64,000 nucleotides of DNA, from assembly GCF_001428745.1 (NCBI RefSeq), contig NZ_LMIO01000003.1:248001-312000 (forward strand), read 5' to 3'. This document shows, one piece after another, positions 41,303-49,922 of the stretch. Numbering within the stretch: the stretch's first letter is position 1; every line of letters begins with the position of its first letter. Under the pieces are notes generated by a model, which saw nothing but the letters and a program-made list of their open reading frames with translations, did no database searches and was not told the origin of the DNA. The translations under genes and the position numbers were made by a program. This DNA is from Leifsonia sp. Root227 (GTDB lineage: Bacteria; Actinomycetota; Actinomycetes; Actinomycetales; Microbacteriaceae).

Positions 41303-42814
41303 TCAGGATCTGACGCGCTCGCGCCAGCGAACCCCAGGGACGCGTCGGAAGTTCGTCCCAGCAGCTTCCCAATGCTCGGCCAGGCCGGCGACGCGCTCGG
41401 CGAAATCGTCGAAATCTCGGACCGTCTCGACCGCATCCGTGTCGGCCGGCGCGGGGGACCAGGCGATCTCGGCGACGGCGGCGAGACGGGGGAACACCAT
41501 CTCCTCGATGTCCGCGACCGTCTCGATGGTCTCTGTCCAGAGCGGCGCTTCGACGCCCAGGATGTGCGCCTCCGTGAGCCCTGGAACGATGCGGGCGGGA
41601 TCCCACTCGTACGACTGACGCAGCGAGGTCGGTCCGTCCGCCCAATCCTGGCCGAGGCGGTCGCCGTCCTCGTAGACGATGTCGAGGTATGCGACGTCGG
41701 CGGGGGACAGGATGACAGAGCCGCCCTGGCGCACGAAGGACAGGGTCTCGTCCGCCGCCGTTCCGCGCGGTGTCAGGAAGTCCCAGTACTGGCCGACCGT
41801 CCCCTCCGGAAGCTGGTCGCTCTTGCCCATCTCGTGCCAGCCGGCCGGGATCTTGCCGTGGCGGGCGACCGTCGCCGACGCGTCAGCGATGAAACGGAGG
41901 AAGTCGGCGGGGTCGGTGCTCTGGCACTCGTCGCCGCCGATGTGCAGGTAGGGGCCGGGGGTGATCGCCGCGACCTCCCGCACCACGTCGTCCACGAAGC
42001 GGGCTGTGGTCTCGTCGCCGGTCAACAGCGTGCTGAATCCGACCTTCGCGCCGGTGTAGAGCGCGGGAGCGACGCCGTCGGCGTTCAGCTCAGGATACGA
42101 GGCGAGCGCGGCGTTCGTGTGGCCCGGCATGTCGAGCTCGGGGACGATCGTGACGTGCCGCTCTGCCGCGTATGCGACCAGGTCGCGGAACTCGTCCTGC
42201 GTGTAGAAGCCGCCTGCGCTGCCGTCGCTGCCCGTCGAGCCGCCGTGCGCCGTCAGGTTCGGCCAGCTCTCGATGTGGATGCGCCAGCCCTGATCGTCCG
42301 TGAGGTGCAGGTGCAGGTGGTTGACCTTGAGGAGCACGATGGCGTCGATGAAGCGCTTGACCGCATCCGGGGCGAAGAAGTGTCTCGCCACATCCAGCAT
42401 CGCGCCGCGGTAGCCGTAGCGGGGGTGGTCGACGACGCGCACGGCGCCGATGGTGAGGGGGTCGGACGAACACTCGACGGGCACGAGCTGGCGCAGCGTC
42501 TGCACGCCCCAGAACGCGCCGGCAGCGGTCGCCGCTCCGATCCTGACGCCCTCGGCTGCCACCTCCAGCGTGTAGCCCTCCGCCTCGTGGCCGGTCGGCG
42601 CCTCGTCGTCTGCGATGACGATGGCGATGTCGCCGAACGCCGGGGGCTCGTGGACGACGGTCAGCGTGCGGCTGCAGTCGGAGGCGAGCTCGGCGCGCAG
42701 CAGCTCGGCGACGGCGGAGGCGCCTGGGCCTGCGACGCTGATCCGTGCATCCGGCGCGAGGGTGAACGGCGCGGAGTCGACGGACTCGAGCGTCGCAGGG
42801 CGGGGGATGACCAC
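41303..42814 (-). CDS. Glycoside hydrolase family 20 beta-N-acetylhexosaminidase, cytosolic
   Basis: 503 residues. GH20b N-terminal domain (~1-125) and catalytic barrel with HLHLTDDQGWRIHIESWP and LHIGGDECQ, whose Asp295-Glu296 pair is the substrate-assisted catalytic dyad. No signal peptide, so it works on imported GlcNAc/GalNAc disaccharides. GTG 42814 has GGAGAA six bases upstream; the frame is open for 90 more codons, but those would cover the glyA riboswitch region and are rejected. Complements the GH3 enzyme, with broader GlcNAc/GalNAc specificity in this family. Confidence 0.9.
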   Translation of the reverse strand: MVIPRPATLESVDSAPFTLAPDARISVAGPGASAVAELLRAELASDCSRTLTVVHEPPAFGDIAIVIADDEAPTGHEAEGYTLEVAAEGVRIGAATAAGAFWGVQTLRQLVPVECSSDPLTIGAVRVVDHPRYGYRGAMLDVARHFFAPDAVKRFIDAIVLLKVNHLHLHLTDDQGWRIHIESWPNLTAHGGSTGSDGSAGGFYTQDEFRDLVAYAAERHVTIVPELDMPGHTNAALASYPELNADGVAPALYTGAKVGFSTLLTGDETTARFVDDVVREVAAITPGPYLHIGGDECQSTDPADFLRFIADASATVARHGKIPAGWHEMGKSDQLPEGTVGQYWDFLTPRGTAADETLSFVRQGGSVILSPADVAYLDIVYEDGDRLGQDWADGPTSLRQSYEWDPARIVPGLTEAHILGVEAPLWTETIETVADIEEMVFPRLAAVAEIAWSPAPADTDAVETVRDFDDFAERVAGLAEHWEAAGTNFRRVPGVRWRERVRS

Positions 42815-42931
42815 GCGTTCTCCTTCAGGTGGGTGACGACCTGGGGTGCTGGTGTGTGTGACGGCCGACACCGCCCTCCCCGCCGGTCGGCCACCTGCGA
42901 GTATTGCAGGCGTCCTAACAAACGGCAAGGG

Positions 42932-42960
42932 TTCGTGGCGCGGCCGCCCTTTGCTATGCT
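42932..42960 (+). promoter_or_regulatory. Promoter of the glyA-folD operon
   Basis: TTCGTG (42932-42937) and TATGCT (42955-42960), spacer 17 bp, would start transcription at about 42967, precisely at the 5' edge of the riboswitch aptamer. Confidence 0.5.
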
Positions 42961-42965
42961 TGCTT

Positions 42966-43050
42966 GCGTCGCGACTGGCGCTCAAATGGTCACCATTGGG
43001 GAGCGACGAATGCCCTGGTAGGAACGGGCGGATCGGCCGCGCGCCTGGGT
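42966..43050 (+). promoter_or_regulatory. ZTP (pfl) riboswitch upstream of glyA
   Basis: The conserved pfl-motif parts are present in order: stem P1 CGTCG (42967-42971) with CGACG (43004-43008), core CGACTGGCG, small stem ATGG/CCAT, GGGGAGCGACG, then after a variable linker the 3' pseudoknot segment CGCGCGCCTGGG whose CGCC pairs with GGCG of the core. The class binds ZTP/ZMP, an alarm for 10-formyl-THF shortage, and turns on folate and purine genes. Downstream sequence to the TTG start (43051-43117) contains GGG/CCC hairpins near AAAGGA, so translational control is likely. Confidence 0.85.
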
Positions 43051-43117
43051 CGATACGGGAAGAATCCCACCCGTCCGTGTTCATCCGCGGAAGCGTTCAC
43101 CTACAAAGGAGCCGGTT

Positions 43118-44443
43118 TTGACTGACACACTCCCTTCGACCTTCACTGCGCCGCTGGCCGAGGTCGACCCTGAGATCGCCGAGGTGCTCCAGCTGGAGCT
43201 CGGTCGCCAGCGCGACTACCTCGAGATGATCGCGTCGGAGAACTTCGTTCCTCGCGCCGTGCTCGAGTCCGTCGGCTCGGTGCTGACCAACAAGTACGCA
43301 GAGGGCTACCCTGGCCGCCGCTACTACGGTGGATGCGAATACGTCGACATCGCAGAGCAGCTCGCGATCGACCGCGCCAAGAGCCTGTTCAAGGCGGAGT
43401 ACGCCAACGTCCAGCCGCACTCCGGTGCGAGCGCGAACGCGGCCGTGCTGTCCGCCATCGCCACGCCGGGCGACACCATCCTCGGCCTGGAGCTCGCGCA
43501 CGGCGGTCACCTGACCCACGGTATGAAGCTGAACTTCTCCGGCAAGCTCTACAACGCCGTCTCATACGGCGTCGACCCGGAGACCTTCCTCGTCGACATG
43601 AACGTCGTGCGCGACAAGGCGCTGGAGCACAAGCCGCAGGTCATCATCGCCGGCTGGTCCGCGTACCCGCGTCACCTCGACTTCGCCGCGTTCCGCGCCA
43701 TCGCGGACGAGGTCGGTGCCAAGCTCTGGGTGGACATGGCGCACTTCGCCGGTCTCGTGGCCGCCGGCCTGCACCCGTCGCCCGTTCCGTTCGCGGACGT
43801 TGTCTCCTCGACCGTGCACAAGACCATCGGCGGCCCGCGCTCCGGCTTCATCGTCGCGCGCGACACCGAGCTGGCCAAGAAGCTCAACTCGAACGTCTTC
43901 CCCGGTCAGCAGGGCGGCCCGCTGATGCACGTGATCGCCGCCAAGGCGACCGCGTTCAAGCTCGCCGCGACCGACGAGTTCCGCGACCGCCAGGCGCGCA
44001 CCATCCGTGGCGCGCAGATCTTGGCCGACCGGCTGACGGCGGAGGACTCGCGCGCCGGCGGCGTCGACGTGCTCACCGGAGGCACCGACGTGCACCTGGT
44101 GCTCGCCGACCTGCGCCACTCGCAGCTCGACGGGCAGCAGGCGGAGGACGTGCTGCACGAGGTCGGCATCACCGTCAACCGCAACGCCGTGCCGTTCGAC
44201 CCCCGGCCGCCGATGGTGACCTCCGGTCTGCGCATCGGCACGCCCGCGCTCGCGACCCGCGGCTTCGGCGACGTGCAGTTCACCGAGGTGGCCGAGATCA
44301 TCGCCGCCGCGCTGCAGCCGGGTGCTGACACGGCCGCGCTCCGCAGCCGCGTCGACGCGCTCACCGCGGCGTTCCCGCTCTACCCCGGCCTGACTCCGTC
44401 CGGCCAGGACGCGTTCCCCGTCGAGCTCCCGTCCTCGATCTAA
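43118..44443 (+). CDS. glyA: Serine hydroxymethyltransferase
   Basis: 441 residues; PLP enzyme interconverting serine + THF and glycine + 5,10-methylene-THF. Motifs [34 protein letters not shown], the PLP-Lys in [15 protein letters not shown] and [13 protein letters not shown] are complete. TTG 43118 with AAAGGAG about eight bases upstream; the start is fixed by family alignment ([10 protein letters not shown]). Under ZTP riboswitch control and followed, after a hairpin, by folD. Confidence 0.95.
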   Translation: MTDTLPSTFTAPLAEVDPEIAEVLQLELGRQRDYLEMIASENFVPRAVLESVGSVLTNKYAEGYPGRRYYGGCEYVDIAEQLAIDRAKSLFKAEYANVQPHSGASANAAVLSAIATPGDTILGLELAHGGHLTHGMKLNFSGKLYNAVSYGVDPETFLVDMNVVRDKALEHKPQVIIAGWSAYPRHLDFAAFRAIADEVGAKLWVDMAHFAGLVAAGLHPSPVPFADVVSSTVHKTIGGPRSGFIVARDTELAKKLNSNVFPGQQGGPLMHVIAAKATAFKLAATDEFRDRQARTIRGAQILADRLTAEDSRAGGVDVLTGGTDVHLVLADLRHSQLDGQQAEDVLHEVGITVNRNAVPFDPRPPMVTSGLRIGTPALATRGFGDVQFTEVAEIIAAALQPGADTAALRSRVDALTAAFPLYPGLTPSGQDAFPVELPSSI

Positions 44444-44453
44444 CCGCCCGAAA

Positions 44454-44519
44454 CAATCGAGCCGGGACGTATGTACGCGACGCGCCGGTCGTGGGCGTGC
44501 ACAAGTCCCGGCTCGATTG
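44454..44519 (+). terminator. Long stem-loop between glyA and folD
   Basis: CAATCGAGCCGGGAC (44454-44468) pairs over 15 bp with GTCCCGGCTCGATTG (44505-44519); the 36-nt loop contains a smaller GTACGC/GCGTGC stem. No T-run follows, so partial termination or message processing between the two genes is likely. Confidence 0.65.
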
Positions 44520-44542
44520 CTGCATGACGTGAGGAGCGCGGG

Positions 44543-45424
44543 ATGAGCGCACGGATTCTGGATGGGAAGCAGACGGCCGCCGAGATCAAGGCCGAGCTGA
44601 AGGAGCGCGTCAGCGCGCTGCGCGAGCGCGGGGTCGTGCCAGGGCTCGGCACGATCCTGGTCGGAGACGACCCTGGATCGCAGTGGTACGTCGCAGGCAA
44701 GCACCGCGACTGCGCCGAGGTGGGCATCGCATCCATTCGACGGGACCTGCCGGGGGATGTCTCGCAGGCCGAACTCGAGGCCGTGGTCGAAGACCTCAAC
44801 GCCGACGCCGACTGCACCGGTTTCATCGTGCAGCTCCCGCTGCCGCCGCACATCGACACCGACGCGATCCTCGAACTCGTCGATCCGGCCAAGGATGCGG
44901 ACGGCCTGCACCCGACCAACCTCGGCAGGCTCATGCTCAACGTCAACCGCCCGATCACCACGCCGCTGCCGTGCACGCCGCGCGGAGTGATCGACCTGAT
45001 GCTGCGTCACGACATCGAGCTCGCCGGCAAGGATGTGGTGGTCGTCGGCCGCGGCGTGACGGTCGGCCGTGCCATCGGCTCGCTCCTGACCCGCCGCGAG
45101 ATCAACGCGACGGTCACGCTCACCCACACCGGAACCGTCGGCCTGGATGCGCACCTCAAGCGGGCGGACGTCATCGTCGCCGCCGCCGGCGTGGCCGGGC
45201 TGATCACCGCCGACGACGTGAAGCCGGGCGCGGTCGTCCTCGACGTCGGCGTGAGCCGCATCGAGGACCAGGAGACCGGTAAGAGCCGTGTGGCGGGCGA
45301 CGTGGCGCCCGACGTGGCCGAGGTCGCAGGGTGGCTGTCCCCGAACCCGGGCGGCGTCGGCCCGATGACCCGCGCGCTGCTGTTGCAGAACGTGGTCGAG
45401 GCAGCGGAGAGGGCACAGTGGTGA
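44543..45424 (+). CDS. folD: Bifunctional methylene-THF dehydrogenase/methenyl-THF cyclohydrolase
   Basis: 293 residues; oxidises methylene-THF from GlyA to methenyl- then 10-formyl-THF. Catalytic region [20 protein letters not shown] (Tyr and Lys), [20 protein letters not shown] and NADP-binding [15 protein letters not shown] are present. Note [12 protein letters not shown] where most FolDs have S-x-x-Y-V-x-x-K, consistent. ATG 44543 with GAGGAG upstream. With glyA and purU it closes the one-carbon cycle in this window. Overlaps ybaK by four bases. Confidence 0.95.
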   Translation: MSARILDGKQTAAEIKAELKERVSALRERGVVPGLGTILVGDDPGSQWYVAGKHRDCAEVGIASIRRDLPGDVSQAELEAVVEDLNADADCTGFIVQLPLPPHIDTDAILELVDPAKDADGLHPTNLGRLMLNVNRPITTPLPCTPRGVIDLMLRHDIELAGKDVVVVGRGVTVGRAIGSLLTRREINATVTLTHTGTVGLDAHLKRADVIVAAAGVAGLITADDVKPGAVVLDVGVSRIEDQETGKSRVAGDVAPDVAEVAGWLSPNPGGVGPMTRALLLQNVVEAAERAQW

Positions 45425-45897
45425 GCGACAGGACGCATCCGGCCGTCGAACGAGTGGAAGCCGCGCTGATCGCGGCCGGCGTCGAGCCGCGCGTCCGCTG
45501 GTTCGAGTCGGCGACCCCGACGGCCGTGTCCGCGGCGGAGGAGCTGGGCGTGGAGGTCGGCGCGATCGCGAACTCGCTGGTGTTCACCATCGACGGCGAG
45601 CCGCTGCTGGTGATGACCTCCGGCGCGCACCGCGTCGACACCGCGTTCCTCGGCGAACGGCTCGGCGGACGCATCCGGAGGGCGGATGCGGACACGGTGA
45701 AGGCGGCCACCGGTCAGACCATCGGCGGTGTCGCTCCCGTCGGGCATCCAGCGCCGCTGCGCACCGTGGTGGATGTGGCGCTCGCCGGGTATCCGGAGGT
45801 CTGGGCGGCCGCAGGGCACGCCCACACCGTGTTCCCGACCACGTTCGAGGAGCTGGTGCGCCTCACCGGGGGAACGCCGGGCCCCGTCACGGAGTAG
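45421..45897 (+). CDS. YbaK/EbsC (ProX-like) aminoacyl-tRNA editing protein
   Basis: 158 residues. Fold motifs [19 protein letters not shown], the conserved Lys in [21 protein letters not shown] and a C-terminal [19 protein letters not shown] match the YbaK family, which hydrolyses mischarged (for example Cys- or Ala-) tRNAPro in trans. GTG 45421 overlaps the folD stop; a GTG one codon earlier is equivalent. Co-transcribed with folD. Confidence 0.88.
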   Translation: MSDRTHPAVERVEAALIAAGVEPRVRWFESATPTAVSAAEELGVEVGAIANSLVFTIDGEPLLVMTSGAHRVDTAFLGERLGGRIRRADADTVKAATGQTIGGVAPVGHPAPLRTVVDVALAGYPEVWAAAGHAHTVFPTTFEELVRLTGGTPGPVTE

Positions 45898-45935
45898 CCT
45901 CCTGCGCTCTTCGGCGCACACATGTTCTCGTATCA

Positions 45936-45953
45936 CAGATCGTATACGGTCTG
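45936..45953. promoter_or_regulatory. Palindromic operator upstream of the MHS transporter
   Basis: CAGATCGTATACGGTCTG is an 18-bp inverted repeat with one mismatched pair around GTATAC. It lies just upstream of TATCTT (45955-45960), a good -10, so a bound protein would repress. The ATCGTATACGAT-type core is typical of GntR-family (FadR/VanR) regulators; no such regulator is in the window. Confidence 0.6.
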
Positions 45954-46017
45954 GTATCTTGGCTGCGAGCCTGTCAGCTCGTACAGACAACGACGTCGAT
46001 CCAAGGAGAACCTTTCC

Positions 46018-47424
46018 ATGACAACGCCGCACAACAGCGCCCCGGACGGCACGACCGCCTCCGGCCGGCACTTCACTCCCACAGGGAGCTTCGCCGCGCA
46101 GACCGACCGGCGCCGCGTGGTCTTCGCCACCGTCGTCGGAACCACCGTCGAGTGGTACGACTTCTTCATCTACGCCTCGGCGGCCGGGCTCGTCTTCGGC
46201 CAGCTCTTCTTCGAGCCGGCCGGTCCCCAGTTCGCCACCGTGCTCTCGTTCCTCACGGTGGGCATCAGCTTCCTGTTCCGCCCGCTCGGCGCGTTCATCG
46301 CCGGCCACCTCGGCGACAAGTACGGACGCCGTCTCGTGCTCATGGTCACGCTGATCCTGATGGGCGCGGCGACCGCCCTCGTGGGGCTGCTGCCCACCTA
46401 TGCGGCGATCGGAGCGGCTGCGCCGATCCTGCTCATCCTTCTGCGCATCCTGCAAGGCATCTCCGCGGGCGGCGAGTGGGGCGGCGCTGTGCTGATGGCG
46501 GTCGAACACGCTCCGACCGCGCGCCGCGGGCTGTTCGGGGCGTCGCCGCAGATCGGGGTTCCGCTCGGTCTGCTGCTGGCGTCGGGGACGATGGCGCTGA
46601 TGGCCGTGATCGCACCAGGCGACGCGTTCCTGGTGTGGGGCTGGCGCGTGCCGTTCCTGCTGTCGGTGGTGCTCATCGTGATCGGGTACTACATCCGCAG
46701 GCGGGTGGATGAGAGCCCGGTGTTCCAGGAGATCGCCGCACGCAAGGAACAGACCCGAACGCCGATCGTCGCCCTGTTCAAGCGGCATGCACTGCTGGTG
46801 GTCGTCGCGGCGCTGATCTTCGCCGGCAACAACGCGGTGGGCTATATGACCACGGGCGGCTACATCCAGAACTACGCGACCAACCCGGATGGTCCGATCG
46901 GCCTCGACCGCGGCCCCGTGCTGCTGGCGGTCACCGGGTCTGCGGTCACCTGGCTGCTGTCGACCTGGTATGCGGGCTGGCTGAGCGACCGCATCACCAG
47001 GCGCACCACGTACATCGTGGGCTGGGTGCTGCAGCTCGGTGGCGTCTTCGCCCTGTTCCCGCTCGTCAACACCGGCAACGTCTGGCTGCTGTTCCTCGGC
47101 GTCGCCCTCCTGACGATCGGCCTCGGCTTCACCTACGGGCCGCAGGCGGCGTACTACGCCGAACTGTTCCCCGCATCCATTCGCTTCTCCGGCGTCTCGA
47201 TCTCGTACGCGATCGGTGCGATCCTCGGCGGGGCGTTCGCGCCCACCATCGCGACGGCGCTGGTGCAAGCGACCGGCTCGACGTTCGCCGTCACGCTCTA
47301 CCTCGCCGGGATGACGCTGGTCGGGCTCGTCGCGACCCTCCTGCTGCGCGACCGCAGCGGCATCCCGCTCGGCCCCGACCACGAGGCGGAGCAGGCGCTG
47401 TCGCCGATCTACGGCGTGCGCTGA
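46018..47424 (+). CDS. MHS-family (metabolite:H+ symporter) MFS transporter
   Basis: 468 residues, twelve predicted helices. GTTVEWYDFFIYASAAGLVFGQLFF and GHLGDKYGRR in the first half and the long ISAGGEWGGAVLMAVEHAP are hallmark motifs of the MHS subfamily (KgtP, ShiA, ProP), which imports carboxylates, shikimate or betaines with protons. ATG 46018 with AAGGAG seven bases upstream. Substrate unknown. Preceded by a palindromic operator; convergent overlap of 16 bp with the carbonic anhydrase gene. Confidence 0.92.
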   Translation: MTTPHNSAPDGTTASGRHFTPTGSFAAQTDRRRVVFATVVGTTVEWYDFFIYASAAGLVFGQLFFEPAGPQFATVLSFLTVGISFLFRPLGAFIAGHLGDKYGRRLVLMVTLILMGAATALVGLLPTYAAIGAAAPILLILLRILQGISAGGEWGGAVLMAVEHAPTARRGLFGASPQIGVPLGLLLASGTMALMAVIAPGDAFLVWGWRVPFLLSVVLIVIGYYIRRRVDESPVFQEIAARKEQTRTPIVALFKRHALLVVVAALIFAGNNAVGYMTTGGYIQNYATNPDGPIGLDRGPVLLAVTGSAVTWLLSTWYAGWLSDRITRRTTYIVGWVLQLGGVFALFPLVNTGNVWLLFLGVALLTIGLGFTYGPQAAYYAELFPASIRFSGVSISYAIGAILGGAFAPTIATALVQATGSTFAVTLYLAGMTLVGLVATLLLRDRSGIPLGPDHEAEQALSPIYGVR

Positions 47425-47933
47425 GCGTCGCGGTGCTCGACGACGTGCTGGAGGTATGCCTCGGCGTTGCGGAGGATCCCGGCGCGCTCTTCGTCCGTGA
47501 GGGCGCGGCGGACCTTCCCTGGCAGACCGGCGACGAGCGAGCCTGGCGGGATGACCGCGCCCTCCAGGACCAGCGTGCCGGCGGCGAGGAGCGAGCCTGC
47601 GCCGACGACGGCTCCGTTGAGCACGGTGGCGTGCATCCCGACCAGGACGCCGTCCTCGATGGTGCAGCCGTGAAGCACGGCGTTGTGGCCGACGGAGACG
47701 TCCGTGCCGAGCGTGAGCGGGTAGCCGGAGTCGACGTGGCAGGACACGTTGTCCTGCAGATTGCTGCGCTCGCCGATCCGGATGTCCTCCGCCTCGGCAC
47801 GCAGGACGGCGTTGTACCAGACGCTGGAGTCCGCGGCGAGGTGGACGCGTCCGGCGAGCACGGCGCCGTGAGCGACGAAAGCGGTCTCGTGCACCTCGGG
47901 GGAGGAGCCGTCTGCGATGGTGATGCGTGTCAT
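47409..47933 (-). CDS. Gamma-class carbonic anhydrase-like hexapeptide-repeat protein
   Basis: 174 residues of left-handed beta-helix repeats. Zinc ligands appear as NLQDNVSCHVDSG and VSVGHNAVLHGC (three histidines across the trimer interface), and the N-terminus VAHGAVLAGRVHLAADSSVW with the C-terminal helix matches YrdA/PaaY-type proteins. Such proteins may hydrate CO2, but many lack measured activity because the Cam acidic loop is missing, as here. ATG 47933. Confidence 0.88.
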   Translation of the reverse strand: MTRITIADGSSPEVHETAFVAHGAVLAGRVHLAADSSVWYNAVLRAEAEDIRIGERSNLQDNVSCHVDSGYPLTLGTDVSVGHNAVLHGCTIEDGVLVGMHATVLNGAVVGAGSLLAAGTLVLEGAVIPPGSLVAGLPGKVRRALTDEERAGILRNAEAYLQHVVEHRDAQRTP

Positions 47934-47956
47934 GCCGCCAGCCTAGCCAGGCGGAA

Positions 47957-48757
47957 TCAGCGTGGATCGTCGACCACGATGAAGCGGTCGCGCACGACCC
48001 TGCGCTTCGGCCTGCCGTGCTTGTCGACGACGGTGAGGGCTTCGCGCACCTCGTCCAGGATGCTCGGCGGAAGCGCGAGCGGCGCCTCGTCCGGCTGGTC
48101 GACGGTGCCCGGCGGGTAGTCGACGCCCGGTTTCTTCGACATCTCCACGTGCGCGCCGAGGACGTGCTTGATCCGCGGCTTGGTCGCATCCCGGAACCGG
48201 ATGAGCCTGTCGATGGTCTGGGCGAACTGCGCGCGGTCGCGCACGTACAGGTTGCCGGGGCACACCGTGTCGCCCGTGAACAGGATGCGCGTGACGGCGT
48301 CGTAGAACACCACGGCAGACGGCTCGTGACCAGGGGCGCCGATCACGTCGATCACCCGGCCGCCGAGGTCGAACGGCACGACAGCATCCGGCCAGGACGG
48401 GAACCCGAAGAACGCGATCACCTCGGCGGGGGTGGTGCCGACGACGACCGCTCCCTGGCGCGCGGCGAGCAGCGCGTCCCCGGCGATGTGGTCGCCATGG
48501 GCGTGCGTGTGCGCCACCACCAACTCGTACGGCCGGGACACCCGGGCGGGATGCTTGCGCAGCCAGGTCTCGATGAGGTGGTCGACCGTGCCGCGCAGCG
48601 GGAACACCCGCTCGTCACGGGTCGCGCCGGTGTCGAACAGGATGGCCCTGTCACGCCCGAAGAGAAGGAACAGGAACGGCGCCTCCCAGTGCGAGGACTT
48701 GGGCTGGCGGAGCTGGACGGTGTCCGGGTCGAGCCAGAGGACGTCGGCTGCGGTCAT
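47957..48757 (-). CDS. MBL-fold metallohydrolase
   Basis: 266 residues. Metal-binding motif HTHAHGDH, GAPGHEPSAVVFYD, TGDTV and a late AHVE give a glyoxalase II-like or lactonase-like hydrolase of unknown substrate. I use ATG 48757; a GTG at 48781 would add eight residues and overlap galK by 20 bp. Starts five bases after the galK stop codon on the same strand, so it is probably transcribed with galT-galK although no galactose role is known. Confidence 0.85.
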   Translation of the reverse strand: MTAADVLWLDPDTVQLRQPKSSHWEAPFLFLLFGRDRAILFDTGATRDERVFPLRGTVDHLIETWLRKHPARVSRPYELVVAHTHAHGDHIAGDALLAARQGAVVVGTTPAEVIAFFGFPSWPDAVVPFDLGGRVIDVIGAPGHEPSAVVFYDAVTRILFTGDTVCPGNLYVRDRAQFAQTIDRLIRFRDATKPRIKHVLGAHVEMSKKPGVDYPPGTVDQPDEAPLALPPSILDEVREALTVVDKHGRPKRRVVRDRFIVVDDPR

Positions 48758-48761
48758 ACCG

Positions 48762-49922
48762 TCAATTCTCGCGCTTCGCACCCTCCGACGCGCTGACCGT
48801 GAACAGATCCGGCTGACCGAAGCCGTGCTCGGCGAACGCGCCGTCGAGGGCGACGAGCACGCGGCTGAGCGCGTCGGACGGGACGAGCGCGATGGCCGAG
48901 CCGCCGAAGCCGCCTCCTGTCATGCGTGCGCCGATGGCGCCGTTGGCCTGCGCGGTCTCCACGGCGAGGTCGAGCTCCGGCACCGAGATCTCGAAGTCGT
49001 CGCGCATCGACCGGTGGGAGGCGTCGAGGAGCTCGCCGATCGCGGCCGGCCCGTGCTCGCGCAGCGTGCGGACGGTGTCGAGGACACGCTGGTCCTCGGT
49101 GACCACGTGGCGGACGCGACGGAAGGTCACGTCGTCGAGGAGCTCGCGGGCGCGGTCGAGGTCGGCCACACTCACATCGCGCAGCGATTCGACGCCGAGC
49201 GCTGCAGCACCCGCCTCGCAGGATGCGCGCCGCTCGGCGTACCCGCCCGTCGCGTGGGCGTGCTCCACGTTGGTGTCGATGATGAGCAGTTCGAGCCCTG
49301 CCGCCTCGAGCCCGAGCGGCACGACCTGCGCGTCGAGCGAGCGGCAGTCGAGGAAGACGACGGAGTCGCGCTCGCCGAGCAGCGAGGCCGACTGGTCCAT
49401 GATGCCGGTCGGAGCGCCGACGACGACGTTCTCCGATCGCTGGCCGACCCTCGCCAGCGTCTGCCGGTCGAGTCCGAGCTGCCAGACGTCGTTGAGCGCG
49501 ATGGCCACGGCGCTCTCGATCGCGGCGGACGACGAGAGGCCGGCGCCCACGGGCACGTTCGAGTCGATGAGCACGTCGAAGCCGGGGACGGCATCCAGGT
49601 CGGCGCCGAACTCGCCGAGCGCCCAGGCGACGCCGAGCGGGTACGCCGACCAGCCGGAGAGCACCTCGGGGCGGAGGTCGCCGAGGTCGACCTCGACCAG
49701 TTCGTCGGCGAACGAGCTGCCGACGCGCACGGTGCGGTCGTCGCGCAGGCCGAGGGCGGCGACGGTGCGGCGGTTGATCGCGAGCGGGAGCACGAAGCCC
49801 TCGTTGTAGTCGGTGTGCTCGCCGATCAGGTTGACGCGGCCGGGCGCTGACCAGACGCCGTCTGCTTCCCGTCCGAAGATCTCGGTGAAGCTGTCGCGGG
49901 TGTCCTGGCGGAGGTCGGTCAT
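48762..49922 (-). CDS. galK: Galactokinase
   Basis: 386 residues of the GHMP family; phosphorylates galactose at C1. Galactokinase signature GRVNLIGEHTDYNEGFVLP, ATP motif VPVGAGLSSSAA, base residue in MDQSASLLGE and C-terminal MTGGGFGGSAIALV are intact. ATG 49922 overlaps the galT stop by four bases. Confidence 0.96.
   Translation of the reverse strand: MTDLRQDTRDSFTEIFGREADGVWSAPGRVNLIGEHTDYNEGFVLPLAINRRTVAALGLRDDRTVRVGSSFADELVEVDLGDLRPEVLSGWSAYPLGVAWALGEFGADLDAVPGFDVLIDSNVPVGAGLSSSAAIESAVAIALNDVWQLGLDRQTLARVGQRSENVVVGAPTGIMDQSASLLGERDSVVFLDCRSLDAQVVPLGLEAAGLELLIIDTNVEHAHATGGYAERRASCEAGAAALGVESLRDVSVADLDRARELLDDVTFRRVRHVVTEDQRVLDTVRTLREHGPAAIGELLDASHRSMRDDFEISVPELDLAVETAQANGAIGARMTGGGFGGSAIALVPSDALSRVLVALDGAFAEHGFGQPDLFTVSASEGAKREN

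Noticed and set aside
42815..43084. 90-codon N-terminal extension of the GH20 gene
   Set aside because: It would be antisense through the glyA promoter and riboswitch, and GTG 42814 has a good ribosome binding site at the domain boundary.
42815..43117. Glycine or classical THF riboswitch in front of glyA
   Set aside because: The tandem glycine-aptamer pattern is absent, whereas the CGACTGGCG, GGGGAGCGACG and CGCCTGGG elements fit the ZTP (pfl) class.
45007..48189. Open frame of about 1060 codons on the minus strand
   Set aside because: It runs antisense to folD, ybaK and the MHS transporter, is extremely Arg/Asp/His-rich and has no domain; a high-GC shadow frame.
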